64,000 bases of DNA from Fundidesulfovibrio magnetotacticus (GCF_013019105.1 NZ_BLTE01000001.1:186001-250000), one strand, 5' to 3'. Counted from the first letter of the stretch, positions 43,621-53,156 are shown. The notes: generated by a model not told the origin, from the letters alone. Translations and numbers: made by a program.

Positions 43621-45660
43621 ATGCACCTGTTCTATCAGTCGCTGGGCGTGCGGGTGGTCCTGCTCATCACGGTCGTCTCGGTGCTCGTCTTCTCCGGGCT
43701 CTTCGCCGCGAACGCCACCTGGCAGGCCCGCTCCACCATGCAGCTGGCCGCCTCCAGCTCCGGGCGCACGGCGGACCTGATCCTCCTGGCCGTGGAAGAG
43801 CCCATGCGCCTGGGCAAGAACCAGGAGACCGCCCACGTGTTCGAGAAGGTGGCCGGACGCGACAAGGCCTCGCGCATCTACCTGACCAACTTCCGGGGCA
43901 ACGTGACCTACGCCACCGACCCCGCCGTCGTGCGCAAGGACCTGGCCCAGGCCCTGCCCGCTCCGGACATTCAGTCCCTGGCCGCGGCGAGCCTGGCCGG
44001 GCAGGAAGGCTCCGGCCGCACAACGCTGGACGGCCGGGAGTTCCTGGCCATGACCAAGCCCATCCGCAACGAGGCCGAATGCCACCACTGCCACGGGGCG
44101 TCCAAGCCCGTGCTGGGCGCCATCGTGGTGCTCCAGGACATCACCCCCGTGCTGACCCAGACGGTGCACGACCAGTTCATGGGCGGGGCCATCTCCCTGG
44201 CGGGCATGGTGCTCCTGCTGGCCCTTGTCACATGGTTCATGCGCCGCGCGGTGCTCGGAAGGGTCAAGACCATCGCGGACAACGCCTCCCTGGTGCGCCA
44301 GGGTCGCCACGACGTGGACTTCGCCATGAAAGGCCAGGACGAACTGGCCGGGCTGGCCTCGGACCTGGCCGCCATGGTCTCCACCATCCAGGACCAGCTG
44401 GCCTACAACCGGAGCGTGCTTGCGGGCATCAACATCCCGCTTTTCGTCACCAACCAGAACCTGGAGTTCTGCTTCGTCAACGACCACCTCGCGCGCATCC
44501 TGGGCAGCAAGGAGTCGGCCCTGCTGTGCCGCCACGCCGACATCTCGCTCTCGGAAGGCGGCGCGCCCGTCAGCGTCTCGCGCGACGTGTTCGCCTCGGG
44601 CCAGGCCGCCAGCGGCAAGCTGCACTTCGAGAACGCCCAGGGAGTGGTGTTTCCCCTGCACTACGAGGTGTCGCCCCTCAAGGGCGCGGACGGCAAGACC
44701 CTTGGCGTCATCGGCGTGTTCATGGACCTCACCGAAGAGGAAGACGCCAAGCTCGCCATGGAAGAGCAGCGCATGCAACTCATGGACGTGGCCCAGCAGG
44801 TGATGGACGTTTCCGCCAAGCTCTCGGCATCGGCCCTGGAGTTGTCCGGGCAGATGGAAGGCCTGACCAAGAGCGTGGAGCAGACCGCCGCCGAGACCTC
44901 CGGCCTCACCACGGCCATGGACCAGATGAACGAAACCGTGCTCGATGTGGCGAAGGTCGCGGGCGACACCGCCGGAGCTTCGGAAAAGGCCAACCAGGTT
45001 GCCCGCGACGGCGGCGTGGAGGTCCGGCGCACCGCCGAGGAAACCCGCCAGGTGGCCCAGCGCGCCGAAGAACTGGCCCGCTCCCTGGGCGATCTCAACG
45101 ACCGCGCCCTGAACATCGGCAACGTCATGAACGTCGTGGGCGACATCGCCGACCAGACGAACCTCCTTGCGCTCAACGCCGCCATCGAGGCGGCCAGGGC
45201 CGGGGACGCCGGGCGCGGTTTCGCCGTAGTGGCCGACGAGGTGCGCAAACTCGCCGAAAAAACCATGCACGCCACACGCGAAGTGGCCGAAGCGGTGCGC
45301 GAAATTCAAGACGGCACCCGCCGCGCCGCCGAAGGCATGGACGGCACCCGGCAGGCCATGGAGCACGCCGCGGGCACCGCGGGCAGCACCGGGGAGGTGT
45401 TCCTGACCATCGTGGAACACTCCAACCGCATCGGGGACATGATCCGGGCCATCGCCGCCTCCGCAGACGAACAGTCCAGCACCAGCGAGGCCATCAACGG
45501 CAACGTGGGGCACATCAACGCCCTCTCCCAGGACATCTTCTCGCGCATCCGCGACGCCCACCAACGCATCGCGGAAGTGCGCGACATGTCCGCGCACCTG
45601 GCGGACCTGGCCTCGCGTTTCTCAGGCAGGAACTCCCATGACGCAGCACTTCCCACTTGA
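43621..45660 (+). CDS. DcrA-like methyl-accepting chemotaxis protein with c-type heme
   Basis: This encodes 679 residues. TM1 is about 10-32 and TM2 about 193-215. The periplasmic sensor between them has a CHHCH heme site (residues 154-158), as in the Desulfovibrio DcrA oxygen/redox sensor family. A HAMP segment, a PAS-like domain (about 260-380) and a standard MCP tail follow, with [38 protein letters not shown], the CheA/CheW contact tip. It should signal heme redox or ligand state to the flagellar motor. It is encoded directly after a tetraheme cytochrome. Confidence 0.93.
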   Translation: MHLFYQSLGVRVVLLITVVSVLVFSGLFAANATWQARSTMQLAASSSGRTADLILLAVEEPMRLGKNQETAHVFEKVAGRDKASRIYLTNFRGNVTYATDPAVVRKDLAQALPAPDIQSLAAASLAGQEGSGRTTLDGREFLAMTKPIRNEAECHHCHGASKPVLGAIVVLQDITPVLTQTVHDQFMGGAISLAGMVLLLALVTWFMRRAVLGRVKTIADNASLVRQGRHDVDFAMKGQDELAGLASDLAAMVSTIQDQLAYNRSVLAGINIPLFVTNQNLEFCFVNDHLARILGSKESALLCRHADISLSEGGAPVSVSRDVFASGQAASGKLHFENAQGVVFPLHYEVSPLKGADGKTLGVIGVFMDLTEEEDAKLAMEEQRMQLMDVAQQVMDVSAKLSASALELSGQMEGLTKSVEQTAAETSGLTTAMDQMNETVLDVAKVAGDTAGASEKANQVARDGGVEVRRTAEETRQVAQRAEELARSLGDLNDRALNIGNVMNVVGDIADQTNLLALNAAIEAARAGDAGRGFAVVADEVRKLAEKTMHATREVAEAVREIQDGTRRAAEGMDGTRQAMEHAAGTAGSTGEVFLTIVEHSNRIGDMIRAIAASADEQSSTSEAINGNVGHINALSQDIFSRIRDAHQRIAEVRDMSAHLADLASRFSGRNSHDAALPT

Positions 45661-45687
45661 CATCCCCCCCGGCTGCGGCTGATAGAT
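45657..45687 (+). promoter_or_regulatory. Possible promoter before rubredoxin
   Basis: TTGACA at 45657-45662 overlaps the MCP stop codon. The best -10 candidates (ATAGAT or TAGATT near 45681-45687) lie 18-19 bases downstream, a weak match. It would give the rubredoxin-roo pair its own transcript with a leader of about 190 bases. Confidence 0.35.
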
Positions 45688-45881
45688 TTCGTGCGCGCCC
45701 CGAGGCATTCCCAACGGGCCGCGAATAGGCTATGGTTCCGAACGCCTGGGACATGTCTCCCAGGCGATATGACCGGACGATCTGTCCTCTTTGCCGCTCA
45801 GGCAAGGTCCGCCCCAGGGCGCGACCGGCGCTGAGGGCCAAAAGACGGCCATTTTCGTCCGCCATCTTTCCAGGAGGCATC

Positions 45882-46043
45882 ATGGACAAGTATGTCTGCA
45901 ACGTCTGCGGCTACGTGTACGACCCCGAGGAAGGCGATCCGGAAAACGGCGTGTCCCCCGGCACCTCCTTCGACAAGATCCCCGACGACTGGGCCTGCCC
46001 CGTCTGCGGAGCTCCCAAGAGCGAATTCGCCAAGGAAGAATAA
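45882..46043 (+). CDS. rd: Rubredoxin
   Basis: This is a 53-residue protein with an AGGAGG site. The four iron ligands are Cys6, Cys9, Cys39 and Cys42 (CNVCGY and CPVCGA), and the aromatic core residues Tyr4, Tyr11, Tyr13, Phe30 and Trp37 are in place. It carries single electrons in the cytoplasm. The next gene, 61 bases away, is its known partner Roo, so together they pass NADH-derived electrons to oxygen. Confidence 0.97.
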   Translation: MDKYVCNVCGYVYDPEEGDPENGVSPGTSFDKIPDDWACPVCGAPKSEFAKEE

Positions 46044-46104
46044 CCCACTTTTCCACGCCCGCCGCCGCCCGGCGGCGGGCTCCCTTTCCCCCCGAGGTAT
46101 CCGC

Positions 46105-47310
46105 ATGAAACCCGTCGCCATCAAGCCTGGCGTCCACTGGGTGGGCGCGGTGGACTGGGATCGCCGCAATTTCCACGGCTATTCCCGCTCCCCCATGGGC
46201 ACCACCTACAACGCATTCCTCATCGAGGACGAGAAGAACACCCTCATCGACACCGTGGAAGACCGCTTCGCGCACAAACTCCTGTGCAACGTGGCCCACA
46301 TCATGGAGCCCGCCAAGGTGGACTACATCGTGGTCAACCACGTGGAGCCCGACCACTCCGGCGCGCTGCCCGAACTGGTCAAGGCCTGCAATCCCGAGAA
46401 GGTCTTCTGCTCCCCCATGGGCGAAAAGGCCATCAAGGAATACTACGGCGCGCAGGACTGGCCCATCCATGTGGTCAAATCCGGCGAGAGCCTCTCCATC
46501 GGCAAGCGCACCCTCCACTTCCTGGAGACGCGCATGCTCCACTGGCCCGACTCCATGATGACCTACGTGGCCCCGGACAAGATTCTCGTCTCCTCCGACG
46601 GCTTCGGCCAGAACATCGCCAGTTCCGAACGCTTCACCGACGAGATCGACCAGCGCGACCTCGAAGTCCAGCTGGCGCGCTACTACGCCAACATCGTGCT
46701 GCCCTTCTCCTCCGTGACCCTCAAAATCCTCGACCAGGTGGCCAAGAGCGGCTGGGACATCGACATGATCGCCCCCGACCACGGCCTGATCTGGCGCGGC
46801 GAGGGCGTGGGCTACGCCGTGGAGGCCTACCGCCGCTACGCCCTGCAGAAGCCCGCCAACCGCGCCGTGATCTTCTACGACACCATGTGGCGCTCCACCG
46901 AGAAGATGGCCCACGCCATCGCCTCCGGGCTGGCCGACGCGGGCACTCCGGTGAAGGTGATGTCGCTCAAGAGCGACCACCACTCCGACGTGATGGCCGA
47001 AGTCTTCGCCAGCGGCGCGGTGATCGCCGGGTCGGCCACGCACAACAACGGCGTGCTGCCCCTGGTGTCGGCCATGCTCACCTACATGAAGGGCCTTAAG
47101 CCCCAGAACAAGATCGGAGCGGCTTTCGGCTCCTACGGCTGGAGCGGCGAGGCCCTCAAAGACATGACCGAGTTCATGGTCGGCATGCACTTCGAGATGA
47201 TCGAGGGCGTGCGCGCCAAAAACCGTCCCGGGCACGACCAGCTGAAAGCCTGCGTGGACCTGGGCCGCCGTGTGGCCCAGGCGCTCCAGGCCAAGGTGGC
47301 CGCCGTCTAG
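46105..47310 (+). CDS. roo: Rubredoxin:oxygen oxidoreductase (flavodiiron protein)
   Basis: This encodes 401 residues. The metallo-beta-lactamase domain holds the diiron ligands His79, Glu81, Asp83 and His84 (HVEPDH), with LHWPDS, SSDGFG and PDHGLIWR supplying the remaining ligands. The C-terminal flavodoxin domain (from about 255) has YDTMWRSTEKMA for FMN. It reduces oxygen to water (and, in some members, NO to N2O) with electrons from rubredoxin. All ligands are present, so activity is expected. It follows rubredoxin in the same operon. Confidence 0.96.
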   Translation: MKPVAIKPGVHWVGAVDWDRRNFHGYSRSPMGTTYNAFLIEDEKNTLIDTVEDRFAHKLLCNVAHIMEPAKVDYIVVNHVEPDHSGALPELVKACNPEKVFCSPMGEKAIKEYYGAQDWPIHVVKSGESLSIGKRTLHFLETRMLHWPDSMMTYVAPDKILVSSDGFGQNIASSERFTDEIDQRDLEVQLARYYANIVLPFSSVTLKILDQVAKSGWDIDMIAPDHGLIWRGEGVGYAVEAYRRYALQKPANRAVIFYDTMWRSTEKMAHAIASGLADAGTPVKVMSLKSDHHSDVMAEVFASGAVIAGSATHNNGVLPLVSAMLTYMKGLKPQNKIGAAFGSYGWSGEALKDMTEFMVGMHFEMIEGVRAKNRPGHDQLKACVDLGRRVAQALQAKVAAV

Positions 47311-47335
47311 CCGCCCGCTTCCGTCGATCCCGTCA

Positions 47336-47369
47336 GCCCGGCGGCCCTCCCGGGGAGAGGCCGCCGGGC
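47336..47369 (+). terminator. Hairpin after roo
   Basis: An 11-bp perfect GC-rich stem (47336-47346 with 47359-47369) closes a 12-base loop. It follows the roo stop by about 26 bases. A T-run is missing, so termination may depend on Rho, or the stem may protect the transcript end. Confidence 0.55.
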
Positions 47370-47465
47370 GTTCCACTCCGCGTTGACCGGACGCCCCTTT
47401 TTGGATACCCCTTGCCCGGCGTCGTTCCCCGGCAGTGAATCCAAGAGGGCACAAAACCGACATCC

Positions 47466-48542
47466 ATGACCTATACGCTCATCCAGGCGCTGCGCGGCGT
47501 GCTCTGCATCTGCGTGGTGCTCATCCACATCAAGATTTACCTCACCAAGCAGGGGGGCGACCTCTCTCTCTTCTGGCACATCCCCGACTTGTTCGGCGGC
47601 ATCCCCTGCGGATTCTTCGCCATCTCGGGCTATTTCATGGCCTTCCTCGTGGACCGCAACTCGCCCCACTTCCTCGTGCACAGGCTCCTGCGCGTCTACC
47701 CCATGTACTTCATCGCCGTCGGAATCGCTTATGTGCTTCGCTTCTGCACCAGCAGCCATCTCGACACCGATGACCTCTTCTATGTACTCTCCCTGCTGCC
47801 CTTCGGCATGGGCAAAAGCTACAAGCTGGGCATCGAGTGGACCCTGGTCTACGAGATCTGGTACTATTTCATCTGCGCGGTGTTCTGCAATCAGCGCCTC
47901 AAAAGCTATTTTCCTTCTTTTCTCATCACCTGGCTTTTCGGCGTGATGATCACCGATATCTACTTTTTCCGCATCCCGCAGCCCGTTCCCAACATCTTCA
48001 CCGTGTGGTTCGCCATCTGGAACTATTCGTTCATCATGGGCGCGCTCACCTACTACTATCTCCAGCGCAAGTACGAGCCCGACACCATGGCCTGGGCAGC
48101 GATCGTGGCCCTGGGCTCCACGGCCACCTTCTCCTACCTGCACGGCCGGGCCTATTCCGTGCTCTACTGGCTGGGCATCCTGGCCTGCCTGCTCATCGAC
48201 TGGCTCATCCGCCTGGAGAGCCGCATCCGGGCCCCCAAGTTCCTGGCGCAGTTGGGCGACTACTCCTACACGCTCTACCTCATCCACTCCAACATCATCA
48301 TCCTGGTTTTCTACTCTTGGAAGAGCACCACCGGCACTCCCCCGGGCACCATCGCCGGGCTCATGGCCTTCGTGCTCTGCATGGGCGGTTTCTGGTACCT
48401 GGGCCAGGTGGATGTAAGGCTGCACAAATACCTGAAGTTCCACGTGAACAAGGCCCTTGCGGACGGCTGGGCCGCCGCGGGGCGGCGCTACGTTCTCGCG
48501 CCCCTGGCCGCCCTGGTGTCCTCGCGTTCGTCCAGAGACTGA
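47466..48542 (+). CDS. Acyltransferase 3 family membrane protein (OafA-like)
   Basis: This is a 358-residue protein with about ten hydrophobic helices. The N-terminus has the family motif (LIQALRGVLCICVVLIH, with the conserved Arg and His) and the SGYFMAF/HRLLRVYP segment. These enzymes transfer acetyl or other acyl groups to surface polysaccharides or lipids. No sugar genes adjoin it, so the substrate is unknown. It sits as an apparently unrelated gene between roo and the cydAB cluster. Confidence 0.88.
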   Translation: MTYTLIQALRGVLCICVVLIHIKIYLTKQGGDLSLFWHIPDLFGGIPCGFFAISGYFMAFLVDRNSPHFLVHRLLRVYPMYFIAVGIAYVLRFCTSSHLDTDDLFYVLSLLPFGMGKSYKLGIEWTLVYEIWYYFICAVFCNQRLKSYFPSFLITWLFGVMITDIYFFRIPQPVPNIFTVWFAIWNYSFIMGALTYYYLQRKYEPDTMAWAAIVALGSTATFSYLHGRAYSVLYWLGILACLLIDWLIRLESRIRAPKFLAQLGDYSYTLYLIHSNIIILVFYSWKSTTGTPPGTIAGLMAFVLCMGGFWYLGQVDVRLHKYLKFHVNKALADGWAAAGRRYVLAPLAALVSSRSSRD

Positions 48543-48827
48543 TCCCACACCCGGCTGACGCCGCTCAAGCAGCCCGAGCGCGCTCCGCCCGGGCATCCTG
48601 CGGCTTGCCGCTTCCCCGTTGCAGCGCGCGCCGGGGAAATTGTCGCCCCTATCCCGCTCGGTCCACACGTCGGCATCTAGCGGCCGACCTGGTTGCGCCT
48701 GGAATCCGTCGCCTTACCCATTTTGAGCGTTCCGGCACGTCCTGAGTCCCCGGCCTCCCGCCCCATTTCCGGCTTCGCTCCCTGTGACCTGCACGCCGAT
48801 TTCGAACCACTTTGTAGCAGCCTTGCG

Positions 48828-48871
48828 TTGACAGACCGCCTCGCCCAGGATATAGGACAAATCAGCTCCTA
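48828..48871 (+). promoter_or_regulatory. Sigma-70 promoter overlapped by a candidate Rrf2 operator
   Basis: TTGACA (48828-48833), 17 bases, then TATAGG (48851-48856) make the best promoter in the window. An inverted repeat, TAGGA (48853-48857) and TCCTA (48867-48871) with nine bases between, overlaps the -10 box and start site. It lies just before the Rrf2 gene, so autoregulation, with control of cydAB by read-through, is plausible. The rest of the 48543-48827 gap shows no gene. Confidence 0.6.
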
Positions 48872-48894
48872 ATTATCCGCATTGAGGACTGGCC

Positions 48895-49356
48895 ATGAAG
48901 CTCACTCGCGCCGCCGAATACGCCATCCGCTGCGTGCTCTACCTCTCCCGGCATGCCGCCGGGCAGCTGGTCAGCCGCAGGGAGGTGGCCGAGGCCATGG
49001 ACATCCCCCCGGCTTTCCTGGGCAAGATCGCCCAGGGCCTGGCCCGGGCCGGGGTGCTCGTGGTGCGTCAGGGCGCGCTGGGCGGATATCTTCTCGCGCT
49101 TCCCCCGAAGGACATTTCTCTGCTACGGGTGGTGGAGGCCATGGACGGGGAGATTCTGCTCAACGAGTGCCTGGCCAGTCCTCATCACTGCGGCATGAGC
49201 CCAACGTGCCCGGTGCACGGGGTGTGGGCAGGGGCGCGCAAGCGCTTCCGGGCGGATCTGGCCTCGGTGAGCTTCGCCGACCTGGCCGGATGCCCGGAGC
49301 CCTGCGCGGGTGGGCTCTGCTCCGCCGGATGTTCCAGGGCGGAGTGCGGGAACTGA
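48895..49356 (+). CDS. Rrf2-family regulator with extra cysteines
   Basis: This encodes 153 residues. The N-terminal winged helix (MKLTRAAEYAIRCVLYLSRH, then VSRREVAEAMDIPPAFLGKI as recognition region) is Rrf2/IscR type. The cluster-binding region has Cys92, Cys99, Cys105 and nearby His108 (CLASPHHC, TCPVHGVW), as in Fe-S or NO/redox-sensing members. Five more cysteines follow at 133, 137, 142, 146 and 151, an unusual tail. It lies 117 bases upstream of cydA in the same direction and probably controls the bd oxidase in response to oxygen, NO or iron-sulfur status. Confidence 0.92.
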   Translation: MKLTRAAEYAIRCVLYLSRHAAGQLVSRREVAEAMDIPPAFLGKIAQGLARAGVLVVRQGALGGYLLALPPKDISLLRVVEAMDGEILLNECLASPHHCGMSPTCPVHGVWAGARKRFRADLASVSFADLAGCPEPCAGGLCSAGCSRAECGN

Positions 49357-49473
49357 CGTTTCCGGCCGCGAGGCCGGGCAAGGGCGAACCGCTTACGGCT
49401 CGCCATGGATTCAGGCGGGGCCAGCGGTTGGCCCGGACAACCTTGTAACCGGCCAGAACAGGAGAGAAGGCGC

Positions 49474-50775
49474 ATGGATACCCTGATGCTTTCCCGTTTG
49501 CAGTTTGCCGCCGCCGTCTTCTTCCATTTCATTTTCGTTCCGCTGACGCTGGGCCTCTCCATCATCGTCGCCCTCATGGAGACCCGTTACGTCCGCACCG
49601 GAGATGAAATCTACAAGAAGATGACGAAATACTGGGGCAAACTTTTTCTCATCAACTTCGCCCTGGGCATCGTCACGGGCATCACGCTGGAATTCCAGTT
49701 CGGAACCAACTGGTCACGCTACTCGGCCTATGTTGGCGACATCTTCGGACCGCTCCTGGCCATCGAGGCCTCGGTGGCCTTCTTCCTGGAATCCACCATG
49801 CTGGGCGTGTGGGTCTTCGGCTGGGACAAGCTCTCCAAGAAGATGCACTGCGCGGCCATATGGATGGTGGCCATCGCCAGCAACCTTTCGGCGCTGTGGA
49901 TCATCATCGCCAACGGCTTCATGCAGAATCCCCTGGGCTACGTGATGCGCAACGGCCGCGCCGAACTGGACGACTTCCTGGCGCTCATCACCAACCCCTA
50001 CGCCTGGGGCGAGTACGCCCATGTGCTCACGGCGGCCTATCTGCTCTCGGGCTTCTTCGTGATGGGCGTGTGCGCCTGGCATCTACTGCGCAAGAAGGAG
50101 GTGGACTTCTACACCCGCTCCTTCAAGTACGGCGTGTCCTTCGCGCTGATCTTCTCCGTGCTGGCCGCCCTGGCCGGTCACGCCCAGGGCAACCTGGTGG
50201 CCAAGCTCCAGCCCGCCAAGCTCGCGGCCCTGGAAGCCCAGTGGAACACCGAGAAGCGCGCCCCCCTGCACCTGCTGCTCGTCCCCGGCGACGCCGAGAA
50301 GGGCAATCTGGTGGAGGCCCTGCCCATCCCCGGCGGCCTCTCCTTCATCGCCTACAACGACATCAACGCCGAAGTGAAAGGCCTCAAGGACTTCAAGCCC
50401 GAGGACCGTCCTCCCGTGGCCATCACCTTCTGGAGCTTCCGCATCATGGTGGGCCTGGGCACGCTGTTCATCGCCCTGGCGGTGTTCGCCTGGATCAAGC
50501 GCAACGACCTGGTGAACCAGCCGCGCCTGCTCAGGGCCTTGCTCTGGGTGATCCCACTGCCCTACATTGCCATCGACTGCGGTTGGGCCGTGGCCGAGGT
50601 GGGCCGCCAGCCGTGGATCGTCCACGGACTCATGCGCACCAAGGACGCCGTGTCGCCCGTGGAGCCTTCCCAGGTGGCCGTGTCCCTGGCGGCGTTCATC
50701 GTGGTCTACGCCATGCTTGGCGCCATCGACATCTACCTTCTGGCCAAGTACGCCAAGAAGGGTCCGGTCCACTAA
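49474..50775 (+). CDS. cydA: Cytochrome bd quinol oxidase subunit I
   Basis: This is a 433-residue membrane protein with about nine helices. The heme-ligand His is at 18 (FFHFIF), another His is in EYAHVLTAAY and the Met ligand is in FRIMVGLG. GRQPW is the family signature. The quinol loop is short, as in the CydA forms of many anaerobes and Gram-positives. Together with CydB it reduces oxygen to water with menaquinol electrons, an oxygen-defence role in a sulfate reducer. AGGAGA precedes the ATG. Confidence 0.95.
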   Translation: MDTLMLSRLQFAAAVFFHFIFVPLTLGLSIIVALMETRYVRTGDEIYKKMTKYWGKLFLINFALGIVTGITLEFQFGTNWSRYSAYVGDIFGPLLAIEASVAFFLESTMLGVWVFGWDKLSKKMHCAAIWMVAIASNLSALWIIIANGFMQNPLGYVMRNGRAELDDFLALITNPYAWGEYAHVLTAAYLLSGFFVMGVCAWHLLRKKEVDFYTRSFKYGVSFALIFSVLAALAGHAQGNLVAKLQPAKLAALEAQWNTEKRAPLHLLLVPGDAEKGNLVEALPIPGGLSFIAYNDINAEVKGLKDFKPEDRPPVAITFWSFRIMVGLGTLFIALAVFAWIKRNDLVNQPRLLRALLWVIPLPYIAIDCGWAVAEVGRQPWIVHGLMRTKDAVSPVEPSQVAVSLAAFIVVYAMLGAIDIYLLAKYAKKGPVH

Positions 50776-50791
50776 CACGGAGGGATGAGAC

Positions 50792-51820
50792 ATGGATCTC
50801 GGAACCATCTGGTTTCTGTTGTGGGGCGTGCTGTGGGCCGTCTACTTCGTCCTGGACGGCTTCGACCTGGGCGTGGGCATGCTGGCCCCCGTGCTGGCCG
50901 GCAGCGACACGGAGAAGCGCATCCTGCTCAACTCCGTGGGCCCCTTCTGGGACGGCAACGAGGTGTGGCTGATCACCGCCGGCGGAGTGACCTTCGCGGC
51001 CTTCCCCGGCACCTACGCCGTGATGTTCTCGGCGCTCTACACGCCCTTGATGCTTCTGCTCTTCGCCCTGATCTTCAGGGGCATCGCGTTCGAGTTCCGT
51101 TCCAAGATGGAGACGCCCGCCATGCGCTCCCTGTGGGACAAGATCCACTTCCTGGGGAGCTTTTTGCCCACGCTGCTTTTGGGCGTGGCCTTCGCCAACA
51201 TCTTCCAGGGCGTGCCCATCGACAAGAACGGCATCTTCCAGGGCAACCTTTTCACCCTGCTCAACCCCTACGGCCTGGCGGGCGGCGTGCTCTTCGTGCT
51301 GGCCTTCCTGATGCACGGCGCGCTCTTCCTGGCCTGCAAGACTGAAAACCCCATCCGCGACAGGGCCATCCGCGTGGCGGAGAAGCTCTGGGCGGCGCTG
51401 CTGGCCGTCGCTGTTCTCTTCCTGGTGTTCTCGGCCGTGGCCACCAAGCTCTTCCTCAACTACATCGAAAACCCGCTGCTCTTCGCGGTGCTCGCCCTGC
51501 CGGTGGGCGGGCTGCTCATGCAGCGCGTGTACATCGGGCAGCGGCGCATGCTGGCCGCCTGGACCGCCAGCGCCGTGACCATCGCTGGCGTGGCGCTCTT
51601 CGGGGTGCTGGGCATCTACCCGGCGCTCCTGCCCTCGTCCCTGGACCCCGCCTTCTCCATGACCATCGCCAACAGCGCCTCCTCGCCCCTGACCCTGAAG
51701 ATCATGCTCACGGTGGCGCTCACCTTCGTGCCCATCGTGATCCTCTACCAGGCCTGGGTGTACAAGACCTTCTCCCACAAGGTGACCGAGAAGGACGTGG
51801 ACTACCACGAGGCCTACTAG
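50792..51820 (+). CDS. cydB: Cytochrome bd quinol oxidase subunit II
   Basis: This encodes 342 residues with about eight or nine helices. The N-terminus LWGVLWAVYFVLDGFDLGVGML and GPFWDGNEVWLI are CydB signatures. It is 16 bases after cydA with its own GGAGG site. No cydCD assembly genes are near. A clear terminator follows, so the transcript likely ends here. Confidence 0.95.
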   Translation: MDLGTIWFLLWGVLWAVYFVLDGFDLGVGMLAPVLAGSDTEKRILLNSVGPFWDGNEVWLITAGGVTFAAFPGTYAVMFSALYTPLMLLLFALIFRGIAFEFRSKMETPAMRSLWDKIHFLGSFLPTLLLGVAFANIFQGVPIDKNGIFQGNLFTLLNPYGLAGGVLFVLAFLMHGALFLACKTENPIRDRAIRVAEKLWAALLAVAVLFLVFSAVATKLFLNYIENPLLFAVLALPVGGLLMQRVYIGQRRMLAAWTASAVTIAGVALFGVLGIYPALLPSSLDPAFSMTIANSASSPLTLKIMLTVALTFVPIVILYQAWVYKTFSHKVTEKDVDYHEAY

Positions 51821-51844
51821 CGCGGGCCTGCCCCTCCAACCACG

Positions 51845-51876
51845 AAGCCCCCGGAGCGCAAGCGCCGGGGGCTTTT
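51845..51876 (+). terminator. Rho-independent terminator after cydB
   Basis: AAGCCCCCGG (51845-51854) pairs with CCGGGGGCTT (51865-51874), with a 10-base loop that can form an inner GCG/CGC pair, followed by TTTT. It lies 25 bases after the cydB stop. Confidence 0.88.
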
Positions 51877-51941
51877 CCGTTTTCGCCCTTTACCTGCCTC
51901 CAACCCGGGCGTATGCATGACCACGATCCAGGGAGGTTCCC

Positions 51942-52691
51942 ATGAACCGACGGACGTTTCTGCTCGCCTGTCTCGCGGTGTCGCTTCTGAGCGTCAGCGC
52001 CGGGGCCGAGCCGTTGCTCGTCATGTTCGACAAGGCCAACCCGCCCTTCATGTACGCAACCGTGGACAACAAGGCCGCGGGCGTCTACCCGGCCCTGGTG
52101 GCCGAGGCCTTCTCGCGCATGGAGCAGCCCGCGGTGCTGGAGGTGCTGCCCTGGAAGCGAGCCCTGCACTTCCTGGACACCGGGCGCGGCGGGGTGGCGG
52201 GGCTCTACATGACCGAAGAGCGCCTCAAGCGCTACGACTACAGCGACCCCCTGCACACCGAGACCACGCTCGTGGTGCAGCGCGCCTCCGACCCCTCCCC
52301 TTACCTTGGCCTGGAATCCCTGCGCGGGCGCACCGTGGGCGTGCTGCGCGGCTGGTCCTACGGCGACGAGTTCGACAAGGCCCGCGCCGCCGGGCTCTTC
52401 ACCGCTGAGGAGGTGGAGGGCGACGCCCAGAACTTCGAGAAGCTCCTGGCCGGACGCATCGACGTGCTCCTGGCCGTGAAGGAATCGGCCGAGACCTGCA
52501 TGGCCTCCTCCAATTCCCGGGACAAGTTCAAGGTGCATGAGCGGCCGTTTGCCCGCAACAGCGCCTACCTTGCCTTCTCCAAGGACGCCCACATGGTCGA
52601 ATTTCTGGACAAATTCAACCGAACTCTGGCCGAGATGCGCCGCGACGGCGCGTGGGGTTCCATCCTCAAGGACATCTTCGAGGGACGCTGA
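51942..52691 (+). CDS. Periplasmic solute-binding protein (PBPb, amino-acid type)
   Basis: This encodes 249 residues with a signal peptide (MNRRTFLLACLAVSLLSVSAGA). The type II binding fold shows NPPFMYATVDNKAAGVYPALVAEAF, LPWKRALHFLDTGRG, GLYMTEERLKRYDYSDPL and LRGRTVGVLRG. These are features of transporter substrate-binding proteins with a DUF-like role in many Desulfovibrio. No permease or ATPase is adjacent, so it may serve a distant transporter or a receptor. It is preceded by GGAGG. Confidence 0.87.
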   Translation: MNRRTFLLACLAVSLLSVSAGAEPLLVMFDKANPPFMYATVDNKAAGVYPALVAEAFSRMEQPAVLEVLPWKRALHFLDTGRGGVAGLYMTEERLKRYDYSDPLHTETTLVVQRASDPSPYLGLESLRGRTVGVLRGWSYGDEFDKARAAGLFTAEEVEGDAQNFEKLLAGRIDVLLAVKESAETCMASSNSRDKFKVHERPFARNSAYLAFSKDAHMVEFLDKFNRTLAEMRRDGAWGSILKDIFEGR

Positions 52692-52727
52692 AACCCGTCC
52701 GAATCCGGGGCAGGAGCAGGGCCCCTT

Positions 52728-53156
52728 CTACGTCAGGCTGCTGGCGAAGCCCTGGGCCGAAGTGCCGCCCGTCACGCCGCCGTTCGCCTGCTGCTGGAGC
52801 TTTGCCAGCTGGTCGTTGAGCTGGATCATCTGGTTCTGGAGCATCATGATCTGCTGCTGCTTCTGCTTTTCGGGCAGGTCGCCGTTCTTGATCTTGTCCA
52901 TCTGCTCCTTGAGCTTCTCGATCTGGTCCTTGAGGCTCTCGATCTGGCTCTCCACGGAGGTCTTGTCCGACTTGCCCGCCTTGGTGGTGAGCTTGGCGGC
53001 CTCCTGCTTTCCGGCCTCCGAGAGGGAGACGGTGTCGCCCTGGGCGGTCGCGGTCCCGGACGCGCCCTGGGCGGCGTCCTGCGCGCCGGTTTTGAGGGTC
53101 CCGCCCAGGGGCGAAAGCGTCTTGTCCGCGCTGAGCAGCGTGCTGGCGATGTTCAT
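52728..53156 (-). CDS. FlxA-like coiled-coil protein
   Basis: This is a 142-residue soluble protein. The first half is Ala/Gly/Thr-rich with VSLSEAGKQEAAKL. A long heptad-patterned helix follows (ESQIESLKDQIEKLKEQMDKIK, then QIMMLQNQMIQLNDQLAKLQ), a classical coiled coil. The combination matches FlxA-like proteins of unknown function. It is convergent with the binding-protein gene. Confidence 0.8.
   Translation of the reverse strand: MNIASTLLSADKTLSPLGGTLKTGAQDAAQGASGTATAQGDTVSLSEAGKQEAAKLTTKAGKSDKTSVESQIESLKDQIEKLKEQMDKIKNGDLPEKQKQQQIMMLQNQMIQLNDQLAKLQQQANGGVTGGTSAQGFASSLT

Noticed and set aside
39702-43622. Minus-strand frame of about 1300 codons opposite purSL
   Set aside because: Same shadow effect; it also runs through the palindromic repeats and a terminator.
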